Source: Mycolicibacterium llatzerense
GTDB taxonomy: Bacteria > Actinomycetota > Actinomycetes > Mycobacteriales > Mycobacteriaceae
Length of the DNA stretch: 64,000 nt
Reading direction: 5' to 3'
NCBI RefSeq assembly: GCF_000878195.1
Contig: NZ_JXST01000009.1
Location: 1 to 64,000, forward strand
The position numbers and the translations under genes were made by a program. The notes under the pieces were generated by a model that saw only the letters and a list, made by a program, of their open reading frames with translations, had not been told where the DNA came from and did no database searches. Positions 28,392 through 36,122 of the stretch are shown here, in pieces; positions within the stretch are counted from its first letter, which is position 1, and every line of letters begins with the position of its first letter.

Positions 28392-29471
28392 GTGGCTCGC
28401 GTTAGATTGTCGCGGCGCATGGCCGCCATGGAGCAGAACCTCACCAGCCGACAGAACGCGGATCTGGTTGACGTACTGCAAATCCCGGAGCCGTTCGTCA
28501 GCCCGGCCCGCCGGATCGCGCGCCGCGTCATCTATGCGCTGGTGGTACTCGGCGCGGCGGTACTCGTCGTGTACATCGATCGCGACGGCTACCGCGATGT
28601 CCAGGACAACGAGATGTCGCTCCTGGACTGCATCTACTACGCGACGGTGTCGTTGTCGACCACCGGCTACGGCGACATCACGCCGTTCACCCCGAGCGCA
28701 CGCCTGGTCAACGTCCTGGTGATCACCCCGATGCGGATCGCGTTCCTGATCGTGCTGATCGGTACGACCGTCGAGACGCTGACCACGCAGTCGCGTCAAG
28801 CCTTGAAGATTCAGCGATGGAGGAGCAGCGTGCGCAATCACACCATCGTCGTCGGTTATGGAACCAAGGGCCGCACCGCGGTCCAGGCCATGGTCGGCGA
28901 CGAGGTCGCACCCGGAGACATCGTCGTCGTCGACGAGAACCCGGCGGCACTGGACCGGGCCCGCGCCGCCGGACTGGTCACCGTGGTCGGCGACGCCACC
29001 AAATCGGAGGTGCTGCGCCTGGCTGGGGCACAGCACGCCAAATCCATCGTGGTCGCGACGGACAAGGACGCCACCGCGGTGCTGGTCACGCTGACGGCCC
29101 GCGAGGTGGCGCCCAAAGCCAAGATCATCGCGTCGGCCCGCGAGGCCGAGAATCAGCATCTGCTGCGGCAGTCCGGCGCCGACTCGACCGTCGTGTCCTC
29201 GGAGACCGCCGGCCGGCTGCTGGGCATCGCGACCCAGACCCCGAGCGTGGTCGAGATGGTCGAAGACCTGCTCACCCCTGACGCGGGCTTCGCGATCTCC
29301 GAGCGTGAGGTCGAGGCCAAGGAACTCGGCGGCTCGCCGCGGCACCTGTCGGACATCGTGCTCGGCGTGGTGCGTGGCGGGAAGTTGCTCAGGGTCGATG
29401 CCCCCGAGGTCGACGCCCTCGCCGCCGGGGACCGCCTGCTCTACATCCGCAACGCCGAAGGCGAACGGTAG
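28392..29471 (+). CDS. potassium channel with RCK (TrkA-N) domain
   Basis: The 359-residue protein has two membrane helices flanking a pore loop with the K+ selectivity filter STTGYGDITPF (around residues 89-99). A cytoplasmic RCK/TrkA-N Rossmann domain follows (NHTIVVGYGTKGRTAVQAM, IVVVDENPAALDRA) and a C-terminal RCK/TrkA-C part. It matches M. tuberculosis Rv3200c in position and length. The start could be GTG 28392 or one of the in-frame ATGs 27-36 bases later. It precedes nudC by eight bases, so the two probably form an operon. Confidence 0.93.
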   Translation: MARVRLSRRMAAMEQNLTSRQNADLVDVLQIPEPFVSPARRIARRVIYALVVLGAAVLVVYIDRDGYRDVQDNEMSLLDCIYYATVSLSTTGYGDITPFTPSARLVNVLVITPMRIAFLIVLIGTTVETLTTQSRQALKIQRWRSSVRNHTIVVGYGTKGRTAVQAMVGDEVAPGDIVVVDENPAALDRARAAGLVTVVGDATKSEVLRLAGAQHAKSIVVATDKDATAVLVTLTAREVAPKAKIIASAREAENQHLLRQSGADSTVVSSETAGRLLGIATQTPSVVEMVEDLLTPDAGFAISEREVEAKELGGSPRHLSDIVLGVVRGGKLLRVDAPEVDALAAGDRLLYIRNAEGER

Positions 29472-29479
29472 GCGCGGCG

Positions 29480-30406
29480 ATGAGCGATTTCACCCTGCGT
29501 AATGTCCCGCTGCTGTCTCGGGTCGGTGCGGACCGGGCCGACACGCTGCGCACCGATGTCGACGCCGCCATCGCCGGCTGGAAAGACGCGCTGCTGCTGC
29601 GCGTCGACCGGCGCAACCAGGTGCTGATCTCCGGCGGCCAGGTGGTGCTGGGGCGTGCGGCGGAACTCGGGGACAAGCCCGACGAGCACGCGGTGTTCCT
29701 GGGCCGGATGCCCGACGGCCGGCACGTGTGGGGCGTGCGCGCCGCACTCGAAGAACCGGCGGAGCCGTCCGGTCAACCGGTCGAGGTGCTCGACCTGCGC
29801 CGGGCCGGAACCGTCTTCGACGACATCAGCGCCCAGCTCGTCTCGACCGCGACGGCACTGCTGAACTGGCACGACAGCGCCCGTTTCAGCGCCATCGACG
29901 GCGCACCCACCAAGGCGATCAAGGGCGGCTGGGCGCGCGTCAACAGCATCGGTGGCCACGAGGAATTCCCACGTATCGACCCGGCGATCATCTGCCTGGT
30001 GCACGACGGCCACGACCGCGCCGTACTGGCCCGGCAGACGAATTGGCCGGAGCGGCTGTTCTCACTGCTGGCCGGGTTCGTGGAAGCCGGTGAGTCGTTC
30101 GAGTCCTGCGTGGTCCGCGAGATCGCCGAGGAGGTCGGCCTCGCCGTCACCGATGTCAAGTACCTGGGCAGTCAGCCCTGGCCGTTCCCGCGCTCGTTGA
30201 TGGTCGGCTTCCACGCGATCGGCGATCCGGAGCAGCCGTTCGCGTTCAATGACGGCGAGATCGCCGAGGCCGACTGGTTCACCCGGGCCGAGGTGCGCGA
30301 GGCGCTCGAGCACGGCGACTGGAACAGCGCATCGGATACCCGGCTGCTGCTGCCCGGCTCGATCTCGATCGCCCGGGAGATCATCGAATCCTGGGCAGCC
30401 CTGTGA
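29480..30406 (+). CDS. nudC: NADH pyrophosphatase / RNA deNADding enzyme
   Basis: The 308-residue Nudix hydrolase has a perfect Nudix box, GFVEAGESFESCVVREIAEE (about 198-217), and the NudC-specific SQPWPFPRSLM motif that recognises NAD(H). It hydrolyses NADH to NMNH and AMP, and can act on NAD-capped RNA. The zinc-ribbon cysteines of E. coli NudC are absent here (the region GGWARVNSIGGHEEFPRIDPAI has none). The gene follows the potassium channel and ends at a long palindromic terminator. Confidence 0.93.
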   Translation: MSDFTLRNVPLLSRVGADRADTLRTDVDAAIAGWKDALLLRVDRRNQVLISGGQVVLGRAAELGDKPDEHAVFLGRMPDGRHVWGVRAALEEPAEPSGQPVEVLDLRRAGTVFDDISAQLVSTATALLNWHDSARFSAIDGAPTKAIKGGWARVNSIGGHEEFPRIDPAIICLVHDGHDRAVLARQTNWPERLFSLLAGFVEAGESFESCVVREIAEEVGLAVTDVKYLGSQPWPFPRSLMVGFHAIGDPEQPFAFNDGEIAEADWFTRAEVREALEHGDWNSASDTRLLLPGSISIAREIIESWAAL

Positions 30407-30453
30407 TTTGTGCACGAAAATCCGCGGCTGGCGCGGAAAATCGTGCACAAATC
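30405..30453. terminator. long convergent palindrome between nudC and mrx1
   Basis: GATTTGTGCACGA-AAA-TCCGC and GCGGA-AAA-TCGTGCACAAATC form an 18-bp paired stem with a 3-nt internal mismatch and a 7-base loop. It starts at the nudC stop and ends beside the mrx1 stop, so it serves both convergent genes. Confidence 0.85.
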
Positions 30454-30454
30454 G

Positions 30455-30691
30455 CTAGTTCAGCTTGGCTTTGACGTCCTTGATGCTGGGGTTGGTCAGC
30501 GCGCTGCCGTCCGGGAACTTCACCGTCGGCACCGTCTGGTTGCCGCCGTTGACCGACATCACGAACTTGGCTGCGTCCATGTCCTGCTCGATGTCGATCT
30601 CGGTGTACGGGATGCCTTCGGCCTTCAGCGCGGTCTTGAGCCGCTTGCAGTAGCCGCACCAGGTCGTGCTGTACATGATCAGTGCACTCAT
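30455..30691 (-). CDS. mrx1: mycoredoxin 1
   Basis: The 78-residue glutaredoxin-like protein has the active site TTWCGYCKRLK and the cis-proline/glutathione-type loop GGNQTVPTVKFPDGS. Mycoredoxins use mycothiol and reduce mixed disulfides of proteins with mycothiol. Length and position (between nudC and uvrD2) match M. tuberculosis Rv3198A. ATG 30691 gives the compact family N-terminus MSALIMYSTTW. It is divergent from uvrD2, with 107 bases between the starts. Confidence 0.95.
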   Translation of the reverse strand: MSALIMYSTTWCGYCKRLKTALKAEGIPYTEIDIEQDMDAAKFVMSVNGGNQTVPTVKFPDGSALTNPSIKDVKAKLN

Positions 30692-30798
30692 AACGCGACT
30701 CAACGTATCCGATCGCCGCGCCATGCCGCTCAGCGGTGCCGACTGCGTCACACGGTCGGCTCGCCGACGTGTCACCCCCAGCTGCCATGATGTAGGCC

Positions 30799-32910
30799 AT
30801 GCCAGCCGAGGCCCCGCCGTCCACGCTCCTCGAGGACCTCGACGACGAACAGCGCGAGGCTGTCCTCGCACCCCGCGGCCCGGTCTGTGTGCTGGCCGGT
30901 GCCGGCACCGGCAAGACGCGGACCATCACCCGCCGCATCGCGTATCTGGTGGCCTCCGGCCACGTCGCGCCGAGTCAGGTGCTGGCCGTGACGTTCACCC
31001 AGCGCGCTGCGGGTGAGATGCGCAGCCGCTTGCGCAGCCTGGAGCAGGAGATCGACGGCGCCGCCGGCTCCGGGGCCGTGCAGGCCATGACATTCCACGC
31101 CGCGGCGCTGCGGCAACTGCGGTATTTCTGGCCGCGAGTGGTCGGCGATACCGGCTGGGAATTGCTCGACAGCAAGTTCGCGGTCGTGGCGCAGGCGGCG
31201 AACCGGGCGGGTATCCAGGCCAGCACCGACGACGTGCGCGACCTGGCCGGCGAGATCGAATGGGCCAAGTCGTCCTTGATCAGTCCCGAGCAGTACCCGC
31301 AGCAGGTCGCCGCGATCGAGCGGGACATCCCGCTCGACGCCGCCAAGGTCGCCGCGGTGTACGCGGGGTACGAGGGACTCAAGGCCCGCCGCGACGGCTC
31401 GGCGCTGCTGGACTTCGACGATCTGCTGCTGCACACCGCAGCCGCCATCGAGAACGACGCCGCCGTCGCCGGCGAGTTCCGTGACCGCTACCGCTGCTTC
31501 GTCGTCGACGAATACCAGGACGTCACCCCGCTGCAGCAGCGGGTGCTCAACGCCTGGGTGGGGGAGCGGGACGACCTGACCGTGGTCGGCGACGCCAACC
31601 AGACCATCTACTCGTTCACCGGCGCCACTCCGCAGTACCTCCTCGACTTTTCGAGAAGGTTCCCCGATGCGGCGCTGATCCGGCTGGAGCGCGACTACCG
31701 CAGCACGCCGCAGGTGGTGTCGCTGGCCAATCAGGTGATCTCAGCGGCTTCCGGCCGCATGGCGGCCAGCCGGTTGCAACTCATCGGTCAGCGCGATCCC
31801 GGTCCCAAACCGGTGTTCCGGGAACACCCCGATGAGGTCGCCGAGGCCAACGCGGTCGCCGCCGCCATCAAGAAGCTCATCCAATCCGGCACTGCCCCTT
31901 CGGAAATCGCGGTGCTGTACCGCATCAACGCGCAGTCCGAGGTGTATGAGGAGGCGCTCACCGCGGCCGGTGTGGCGTTCCAGGTGCGCGGTGGTGAAGG
32001 CTTCTTCAGCCGCCAGGAGATCCGGCAGGCGCTGCTGGCGCTGCAGCGCGCCGCGGGACACCAGGGGGATGTCGCCGGTGTCGAGCTGCCGCAGCTGGTC
32101 CGGGATCTGCTGGAACCGCTGGGCCTGACGGCCGAGCCGCCGGCGGGTACCAAGGCCCGGGAACGCTGGGATGCGTTGTTGGCCTTGGTCGAATTGGTCG
32201 AACAGGAAGTCGCGGTACGCGCCAACCTGGACCTGCAGGGGCTGCTCGTCGAGCTGCGTCAGCGCGCCGATTCCCGGCACCCACCGGTGGTGCAGGGTGT
32301 GACGCTGGCATCGCTGCACGCGGCCAAGGGTCTCGAGTGGGATGCGGTGTTCCTGGTCGGTCTGGTCGACGGCACGTTGCCCATCTCGCACGCGTTGTCC
32401 CACGGCGCGGACAGCGAACCCGTCGAAGAGGAGCGGCGTCTCTTCTACGTCGGAATCACCAGGGCCAGAGTGCATTTGACCATTTCATGGGCACTGGCCC
32501 GGGCTGCCGGCGGAAGGCAGAGCCGCAAGCCGTCGCGGTTCCTCAACGGGCTGACGCCGCAGAGCCGGCGCGAACCCCAACAGCCGCAACGCAAACGGGG
32601 GCCGGCGCCGCGCTGCCGGGTCTGCAATTCGGCGTTGACGACGTCGACCGCGATCTTGCTGCGGCGCTGCGAGTCGTGCCCGTCGAACCTCGACGAGGAG
32701 CTGCTGGGCCGGCTCAAGGAGTGGCGCTTGCGCACCTCGCAGGAGATGAAGGTGCCGGCCTATGTGGTGTTCACCGACAACACCTTGATCGCGATCGCCG
32801 AGGCCCTGCCGGCCGACAATGCTGCGCTGGTGGCCATTCCCGGGATCGGGGCGCGCAAGCTTGAGCAATACGGCCCGGATGTCCTGGCATTGGTGAACGC
32901 GTCCCGTTAG
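30799..32910 (+). CDS. uvrD2: DNA helicase UvrD2
   Basis: The 703-residue superfamily 1 helicase has Walker A AGAGTGKT (33-40), [13 protein letters not shown], motif [44 protein letters not shown] and VGITRAR. After the motor come a tetracysteine module ([10 protein letters not shown]...CESC) and a C-terminal HRDC domain, the arrangement typical of mycobacterial UvrD2. In M. tuberculosis this helicase is essential. CATGAT seven bases before the ATG may be a -10 for a leaderless mRNA. Confidence 0.96.
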   Translation: MPAEAPPSTLLEDLDDEQREAVLAPRGPVCVLAGAGTGKTRTITRRIAYLVASGHVAPSQVLAVTFTQRAAGEMRSRLRSLEQEIDGAAGSGAVQAMTFHAAALRQLRYFWPRVVGDTGWELLDSKFAVVAQAANRAGIQASTDDVRDLAGEIEWAKSSLISPEQYPQQVAAIERDIPLDAAKVAAVYAGYEGLKARRDGSALLDFDDLLLHTAAAIENDAAVAGEFRDRYRCFVVDEYQDVTPLQQRVLNAWVGERDDLTVVGDANQTIYSFTGATPQYLLDFSRRFPDAALIRLERDYRSTPQVVSLANQVISAASGRMAASRLQLIGQRDPGPKPVFREHPDEVAEANAVAAAIKKLIQSGTAPSEIAVLYRINAQSEVYEEALTAAGVAFQVRGGEGFFSRQEIRQALLALQRAAGHQGDVAGVELPQLVRDLLEPLGLTAEPPAGTKARERWDALLALVELVEQEVAVRANLDLQGLLVELRQRADSRHPPVVQGVTLASLHAAKGLEWDAVFLVGLVDGTLPISHALSHGADSEPVEEERRLFYVGITRARVHLTISWALARAAGGRQSRKPSRFLNGLTPQSRREPQQPQRKRGPAPRCRVCNSALTTSTAILLRRCESCPSNLDEELLGRLKEWRLRTSQEMKVPAYVVFTDNTLIAIAEALPADNAALVAIPGIGARKLEQYGPDVLALVNASR

Positions 32911-32960
32911 CCCACCTAAATTGCGCCAAACATGACGCAAATTGTGCCAAAACCGCTGGT

Positions 32961-33001
32961 CAAAAAATCGCTTGTCATATTTCGGTGGTAACGTCTAGCC
33001 T
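32961..33001 (+). promoter_or_regulatory. candidate WhiB7-responsive promoter of the whiB7 leader
   Basis: An A-tract (CAAAAAATCGC) abuts the -35-like TTGTCA (32972-32977). An 18-base spacer and the -10-like TAGCCT (32996-33001) follow. An AT-rich stretch directly upstream of the -35 is the known hallmark of WhiB7-activated promoters, because the AT-hook binds there. Transcription from about 33008 would give a leader of about 475 bases before whiB7. Confidence 0.6.
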
Positions 33002-33072
33002 CGAAGCCGCAACGAAATCCCGCGAATTCATGACCTGTGAATCCGCAATCGACCGCTGAGGAGGTGGCCCAG

Positions 33073-33333
33073 ATGATCAATTTTGATGCGTCCCGAGGCG
33101 CTGTCCTCGCTGTCGCTGGCCTCCGTGCGCCGTTGACCGATGCTGCCTATGAGGCGGTATCGCGCGTCGGCGTCAGCTGGCATCAGATCGTTGACGTCCC
33201 CGCCGTTCCCGCTGCCGCCGCAGCCGCCGCTATGTCGGCGGCACGTCTCGCGACGGCTGGGCATGTCGCCGACATCCCGCAGCGCAAGCGCAACGGCAAG
33301 ACCTTCGCGTCCGTGAAGCGGGGCACTACTTAG
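33073..33333 (+). CDS. leader ORF upstream of whiB7, unknown small protein
   Basis: This 86-codon ORF has an excellent AGGAGG ribosome site eight bases before ATG 33073. It encodes INFDASRGAVLAVAGLRA at the start, an Ala-rich middle and a basic end (RKRNGKTFASVKRGTT). I do not recognise a family. It lies between the candidate promoter and the hairpin that precedes whiB7, in the position of the regulatory upstream ORFs reported in whiB7 leaders. It could be a functional small protein, a translation sensor, or both. An in-frame GTG at 33037 is possible. Confidence 0.55.
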   Translation: MINFDASRGAVLAVAGLRAPLTDAAYEAVSRVGVSWHQIVDVPAVPAAAAAAAMSAARLATAGHVADIPQRKRNGKTFASVKRGTT

Positions 33334-33354
33334 GTAGAGCCCACACAAGCCATC

Positions 33355-33397
33355 TGGCCACGGACCCGAAACCACCGGATCCGTGGCCATTGTTTTT
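33355..33397 (+). terminator. attenuator-like hairpin in whiB7 leader
   Basis: TGGCCACGGA (33355-33364) and TCCGTGGCCA (33380-33389) form a perfect 10-bp stem, followed by TTGTTTTT. It lies 21 bases after the leader ORF stop and ends 85 bases before whiB7. It reads as an intrinsic terminator inside the leader, as expected for attenuation control. Confidence 0.7.
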
Positions 33398-33482
33398 GGG
33401 GCACAACCTCAAAACCACCACCTGGTCACCGATCCATCAGACAGATGAGACGCAAGAAGACCAGGAAGTAGGTGATGAGGAC

Positions 33483-33746
33483 ATGACTAGCCAGACTTGC
33501 CGACAAAGGCTGGCGGTGCCATGTCATGTCGGCGACCCCGATATGTGGTTCGCGGACAGCCCCACTCAGCTGGAACAGGCCAAGGCGCTGTGCGCCGACT
33601 GCCCGATCCGGCGCCAGTGCCTCAGCGAGGCACTGGAACGTGAAGAGCCGTGGGGTGTTTGGGGTGGGGAGATCCTCGAGCGGGGTGCCGTCGTCGCACG
33701 CAAGCGTCCGCGCGGCCGTCCGCGCAAGGACGTCGTCGCGGCTTAG
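33483..33746 (+). CDS. whiB7: WhiB7 transcription factor
   Basis: The 87-residue Wbl protein has the iron-sulfur cysteines C14, C37, C40 and C46 (C-x22-C-x2-C-x5-C), the GVWGG turn that contacts the sigma factor (58-62) and a C-terminal AT-hook RGRPRK (77-82). WhiB7 activates intrinsic antibiotic-resistance genes in mycobacteria, including itself. ATG 33483 fits the family start. The gene sits between uvrD2 and the ABC1 kinase, as in M. tuberculosis Rv3197A. The long leader with ORF and hairpin upstream indicates translation-coupled control. Confidence 0.97.
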   Translation: MTSQTCRQRLAVPCHVGDPDMWFADSPTQLEQAKALCADCPIRRQCLSEALEREEPWGVWGGEILERGAVVARKRPRGRPRKDVVAA

Positions 33747-33753
33747 GTTCAGC

Positions 33754-33815
33754 CGCGAGCAGACGTAAAACTGTCCGAAAACCGGTGATTCAGGACAGTT
33801 TTACGTCTGCTCGCG
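33754..33815. terminator. 23-bp perfect inverted repeat, convergent terminator
   Basis: CGCGAGCAGACGTAAAACTGTCC (33754-33776) pairs perfectly with its complement at 33793-33815 across a 16-base loop. It separates whiB7 from the convergent ABC1 kinase gene. The GCGAGCAGACG word is common in mycobacterial intergenic palindromes. Confidence 0.9.
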
Positions 33816-33823
33816 AGAGAAAC

Positions 33824-35134
33824 CTACGGCGTGAAGCCCGGAACCAGTTCCGTGGCAATGGCTTTCACGGGGACGTGGGCGTCCAGCTGACAGCAGATCG
33901 CCACGGTTGACGCGATCACGCGCAGCGGGATGACCAGGTTCGGCGGCAGATCGAGCTGCCGGGCCATCTTGATCTGGGCCACACCGTTGTCGAGCTGGCC
34001 CGCGGCCATTCTCATGATCCACCGCCGCGTGTAGTGGAAGACGTCGGTCTGGATCGGTTCGACGTACTGGCGCAGCATGTCGTCGACCTCGTCGATCGGG
34101 ACCTGCTCGCCCTTCTGGATGAACCCCGCGTCTTCCATGACCGGAAACAGCTTGTCGTAGTTCTTGTCCCGCGCCAGGCTGATCATTTCGCCGATCGCGG
34201 TCGGCAGCCCACCCGGCAGCGGCGCCACCGCGCCGAAGTCGATGACGCCCATCCGGCCGTCGGGCAGCAGCATGAAGTTTCCGGGGTGGGTGTCGCCGTG
34301 CATGATCTGCAGGCGGGCCGGCGCGTCGAACGTCAGCTCGGACAGTCGGGTGCCCATCAGGTCCCGCTGCTCGACGGTGCCTTCCCGGATGATGACCGAC
34401 ATCGGGATGCCGTCCATCCACTCCGCGATGACGACCTTCGGGGCGCTGGCGACGATCCCCGGCACCTTGAAGTGCGGGTGGCCCTGGTAGGCCTTGGCGA
34501 ACGCCCGCTGGTTGTCGGCTTCCAGTCGGTAGTCCAGCTCCATCTCGGTGCGGTCGATCAACTCGTCGACGACGCCCTGGACATCGGCACCGGGTGCCAG
34601 CTGCTTGAACACACTGACCAGACGCTGGATGGTCTTCAGGTCCGCGCGCAGCGCCTCGTCGGCGCCGGGGTACTGGATCTTGACCGCGACCTCGCGGCCG
34701 TCGGACCAGACGGCCTTGTGGACCTGCCCGATGCTGGCCGAGGCCACGGGGGTGTCGTCGAAGGACTGGAACCGGTCGCGCCACTTGGTGCCCAGCTGGC
34801 CGTCGAGCATCCGGTGCACCTTGGCCGCCGGTAGCGGCGGGGCGTCCTTCTGCAGTTTGGTGAGGGCCTCGCGGTACGGCTTGCCGTACTGCTCGGGAAT
34901 GGCGGCTTCCATCACCGAAAGGGCCTGCCCGACCTTCATGGCACCGCCCTTGAGCTCACCGAGCACGGTGAAGAGCTGGTGTGCGGCCTTGTCCATCAGT
35001 TCGGCGGTGACCTCGTCCTTGGGCTTGCCCGCCAGCCGCTTGCCGAAGCCGAGCGCGGCCCGTCCCGCCATGCCGCCGGCCAGGCCGGCGAGTTTCGCGT
35101 TGCGTGCCACACTGCCCCGTTTGATATCAGCCAC
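33824..35134 (-). CDS. ABC1/UbiB-family atypical kinase (Rv3197 type)
   Basis: The 436-residue protein has the UbiB/ADCK hallmarks: the KxGQ motif in GELKGGAMKVGQALSV, the A-rich loop replacement ASASIGQVHKA, the lysine in VAVKIQYPG, and the catalytic MHGDTHPGNFML and VIDFGAVAP. GTG 35134 gives the family start ADIKRGSVARNAKLA. M. tuberculosis Rv3197 (MABP-1) is linked by earlier work to macrolide tolerance together with WhiB7. Its location next to whiB7 is conserved. Confidence 0.93.
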   Translation of the reverse strand: MADIKRGSVARNAKLAGLAGGMAGRAALGFGKRLAGKPKDEVTAELMDKAAHQLFTVLGELKGGAMKVGQALSVMEAAIPEQYGKPYREALTKLQKDAPPLPAAKVHRMLDGQLGTKWRDRFQSFDDTPVASASIGQVHKAVWSDGREVAVKIQYPGADEALRADLKTIQRLVSVFKQLAPGADVQGVVDELIDRTEMELDYRLEADNQRAFAKAYQGHPHFKVPGIVASAPKVVIAEWMDGIPMSVIIREGTVEQRDLMGTRLSELTFDAPARLQIMHGDTHPGNFMLLPDGRMGVIDFGAVAPLPGGLPTAIGEMISLARDKNYDKLFPVMEDAGFIQKGEQVPIDEVDDMLRQYVEPIQTDVFHYTRRWIMRMAAGQLDNGVAQIKMARQLDLPPNLVIPLRVIASTVAICCQLDAHVPVKAIATELVPGFTP

Positions 35135-35192
35135 GTTCAACATCATCCACGACGTTGCTGAGTGCGCGGTGGCGACATGGCAACGCGTGTTG

Positions 35193-36044
35193 TCACGGCT
35201 TCCGGTCGCACCAGTCACACAGGGGATGACGGGACCATCGGCGCACCACGGTGGTCCGCGAGCCGATGTCGAATTCGAGGGTGGCATCCAGCGTGGGCGG
35301 CGGTTCTGCGCGGCGTCCGCCGCCGCGAATCGCGTCGATCACCTGGTCTACCTGATTGAGCGCCACCGCCGCGGTGGCGAGCACGGTGGCCCGGTCCGCG
35401 CTGCCGACGGTGCCCTCGAGTTGGGCGGCCAGCACCGGCCACGACGCGTCGCGGTCACTGCGGTGGAGGTCAGCGCAATTGAGGCAGCTGGTCGCGCCTG
35501 GCAGCACGAGCGGGCCGATCAACCCGGTGCCGTCCCGGATCCGCACCGGCAGATGCGGCACTCCGGCGCGGTGCAGGTCGCGCACCAGGCGTCGGTCGGC
35601 CACCAGGAAATCCGACAGCACCACCAGATCAGCGCCCTCACGAGCCACATGCCCGAAGCGACTGGTCCGTACCCGGGCGCCGGAACAGGTCAAGGCGCCG
35701 GCCAGCAGGTCCGACAGCGGACCGCTGCCGTGTACGCGCACCGATACCGGTCGGCGGTCAGAGTCCGGCTCCGGCCGCAACAAGCCTGCCGTGCTCAGTG
35801 CGCCGAGCAGCCCGGCCCAGCCGTCGACGTCGGTCAGCCCGGCCGCCATCGCGAGCGACTGGCTGCTCTCGACGTCGACGCCGCTCTGCATGCCGCGCAG
35901 TAGGTCGGCCAGAGCTCCGCCCGACAGCCCGGCCGGTGGCCGAATACCGATGGCGCGCCGTGGGTCCCACCCCAGCTGCACCGTGCCGTCGGGACGTTGC
36001 AACACCGGCATGGCCGGGTTCAAGGTCTGACGGGCCGCGATCAT
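35193..36044 (-). CDS. cyclodehydratase-like / ThiF-related protein (Rv3196 type)
   Basis: The 283-residue protein has an N-terminal winged-helix-like part resembling the precursor-binding region of TOMM cyclodehydratase partner proteins. A Rossmann-like segment (SVRVHGSGPLSDLLAGAL) and two zinc-type cysteine pairs follow, CLNC in the middle and CDWC at the very end. This is the layout of E1-like/Ocin-ThiF proteins. No YcaO partner, dehydrogenase or precursor peptide is visible nearby, so a RiPP function is not supported here. It lies between the ABC1 kinase and the DUF2342 gene. Confidence 0.75.
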   Translation of the reverse strand: MIAARQTLNPAMPVLQRPDGTVQLGWDPRRAIGIRPPAGLSGGALADLLRGMQSGVDVESSQSLAMAAGLTDVDGWAGLLGALSTAGLLRPEPDSDRRPVSVRVHGSGPLSDLLAGALTCSGARVRTSRFGHVAREGADLVVLSDFLVADRRLVRDLHRAGVPHLPVRIRDGTGLIGPLVLPGATSCLNCADLHRSDRDASWPVLAAQLEGTVGSADRATVLATAAVALNQVDQVIDAIRGGGRRAEPPPTLDATLEFDIGSRTTVVRRWSRHPLCDWCDRKP

Positions 36045-36122
36045 GGCCCAACTGTGCCAATGGCACACCGATTCGGCGAATTAGTTATCCACAGGCTCGT
36101 CGAAGCCGCTGCTACGGGTCGG

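Noticed and set aside
27924..29345. 473-codon minus-strand frame running through the potassium channel gene
   Set aside because: Only the last 135 codons look like a protein (DoxX-like). The upstream part is antisense to the channel.
35193..36044. A RiPP (TOMM) biosynthetic cluster
   Set aside because: Only one cyclodehydratase-like gene is present; no YcaO, dehydrogenase, transporter or precursor gene adjoins it.
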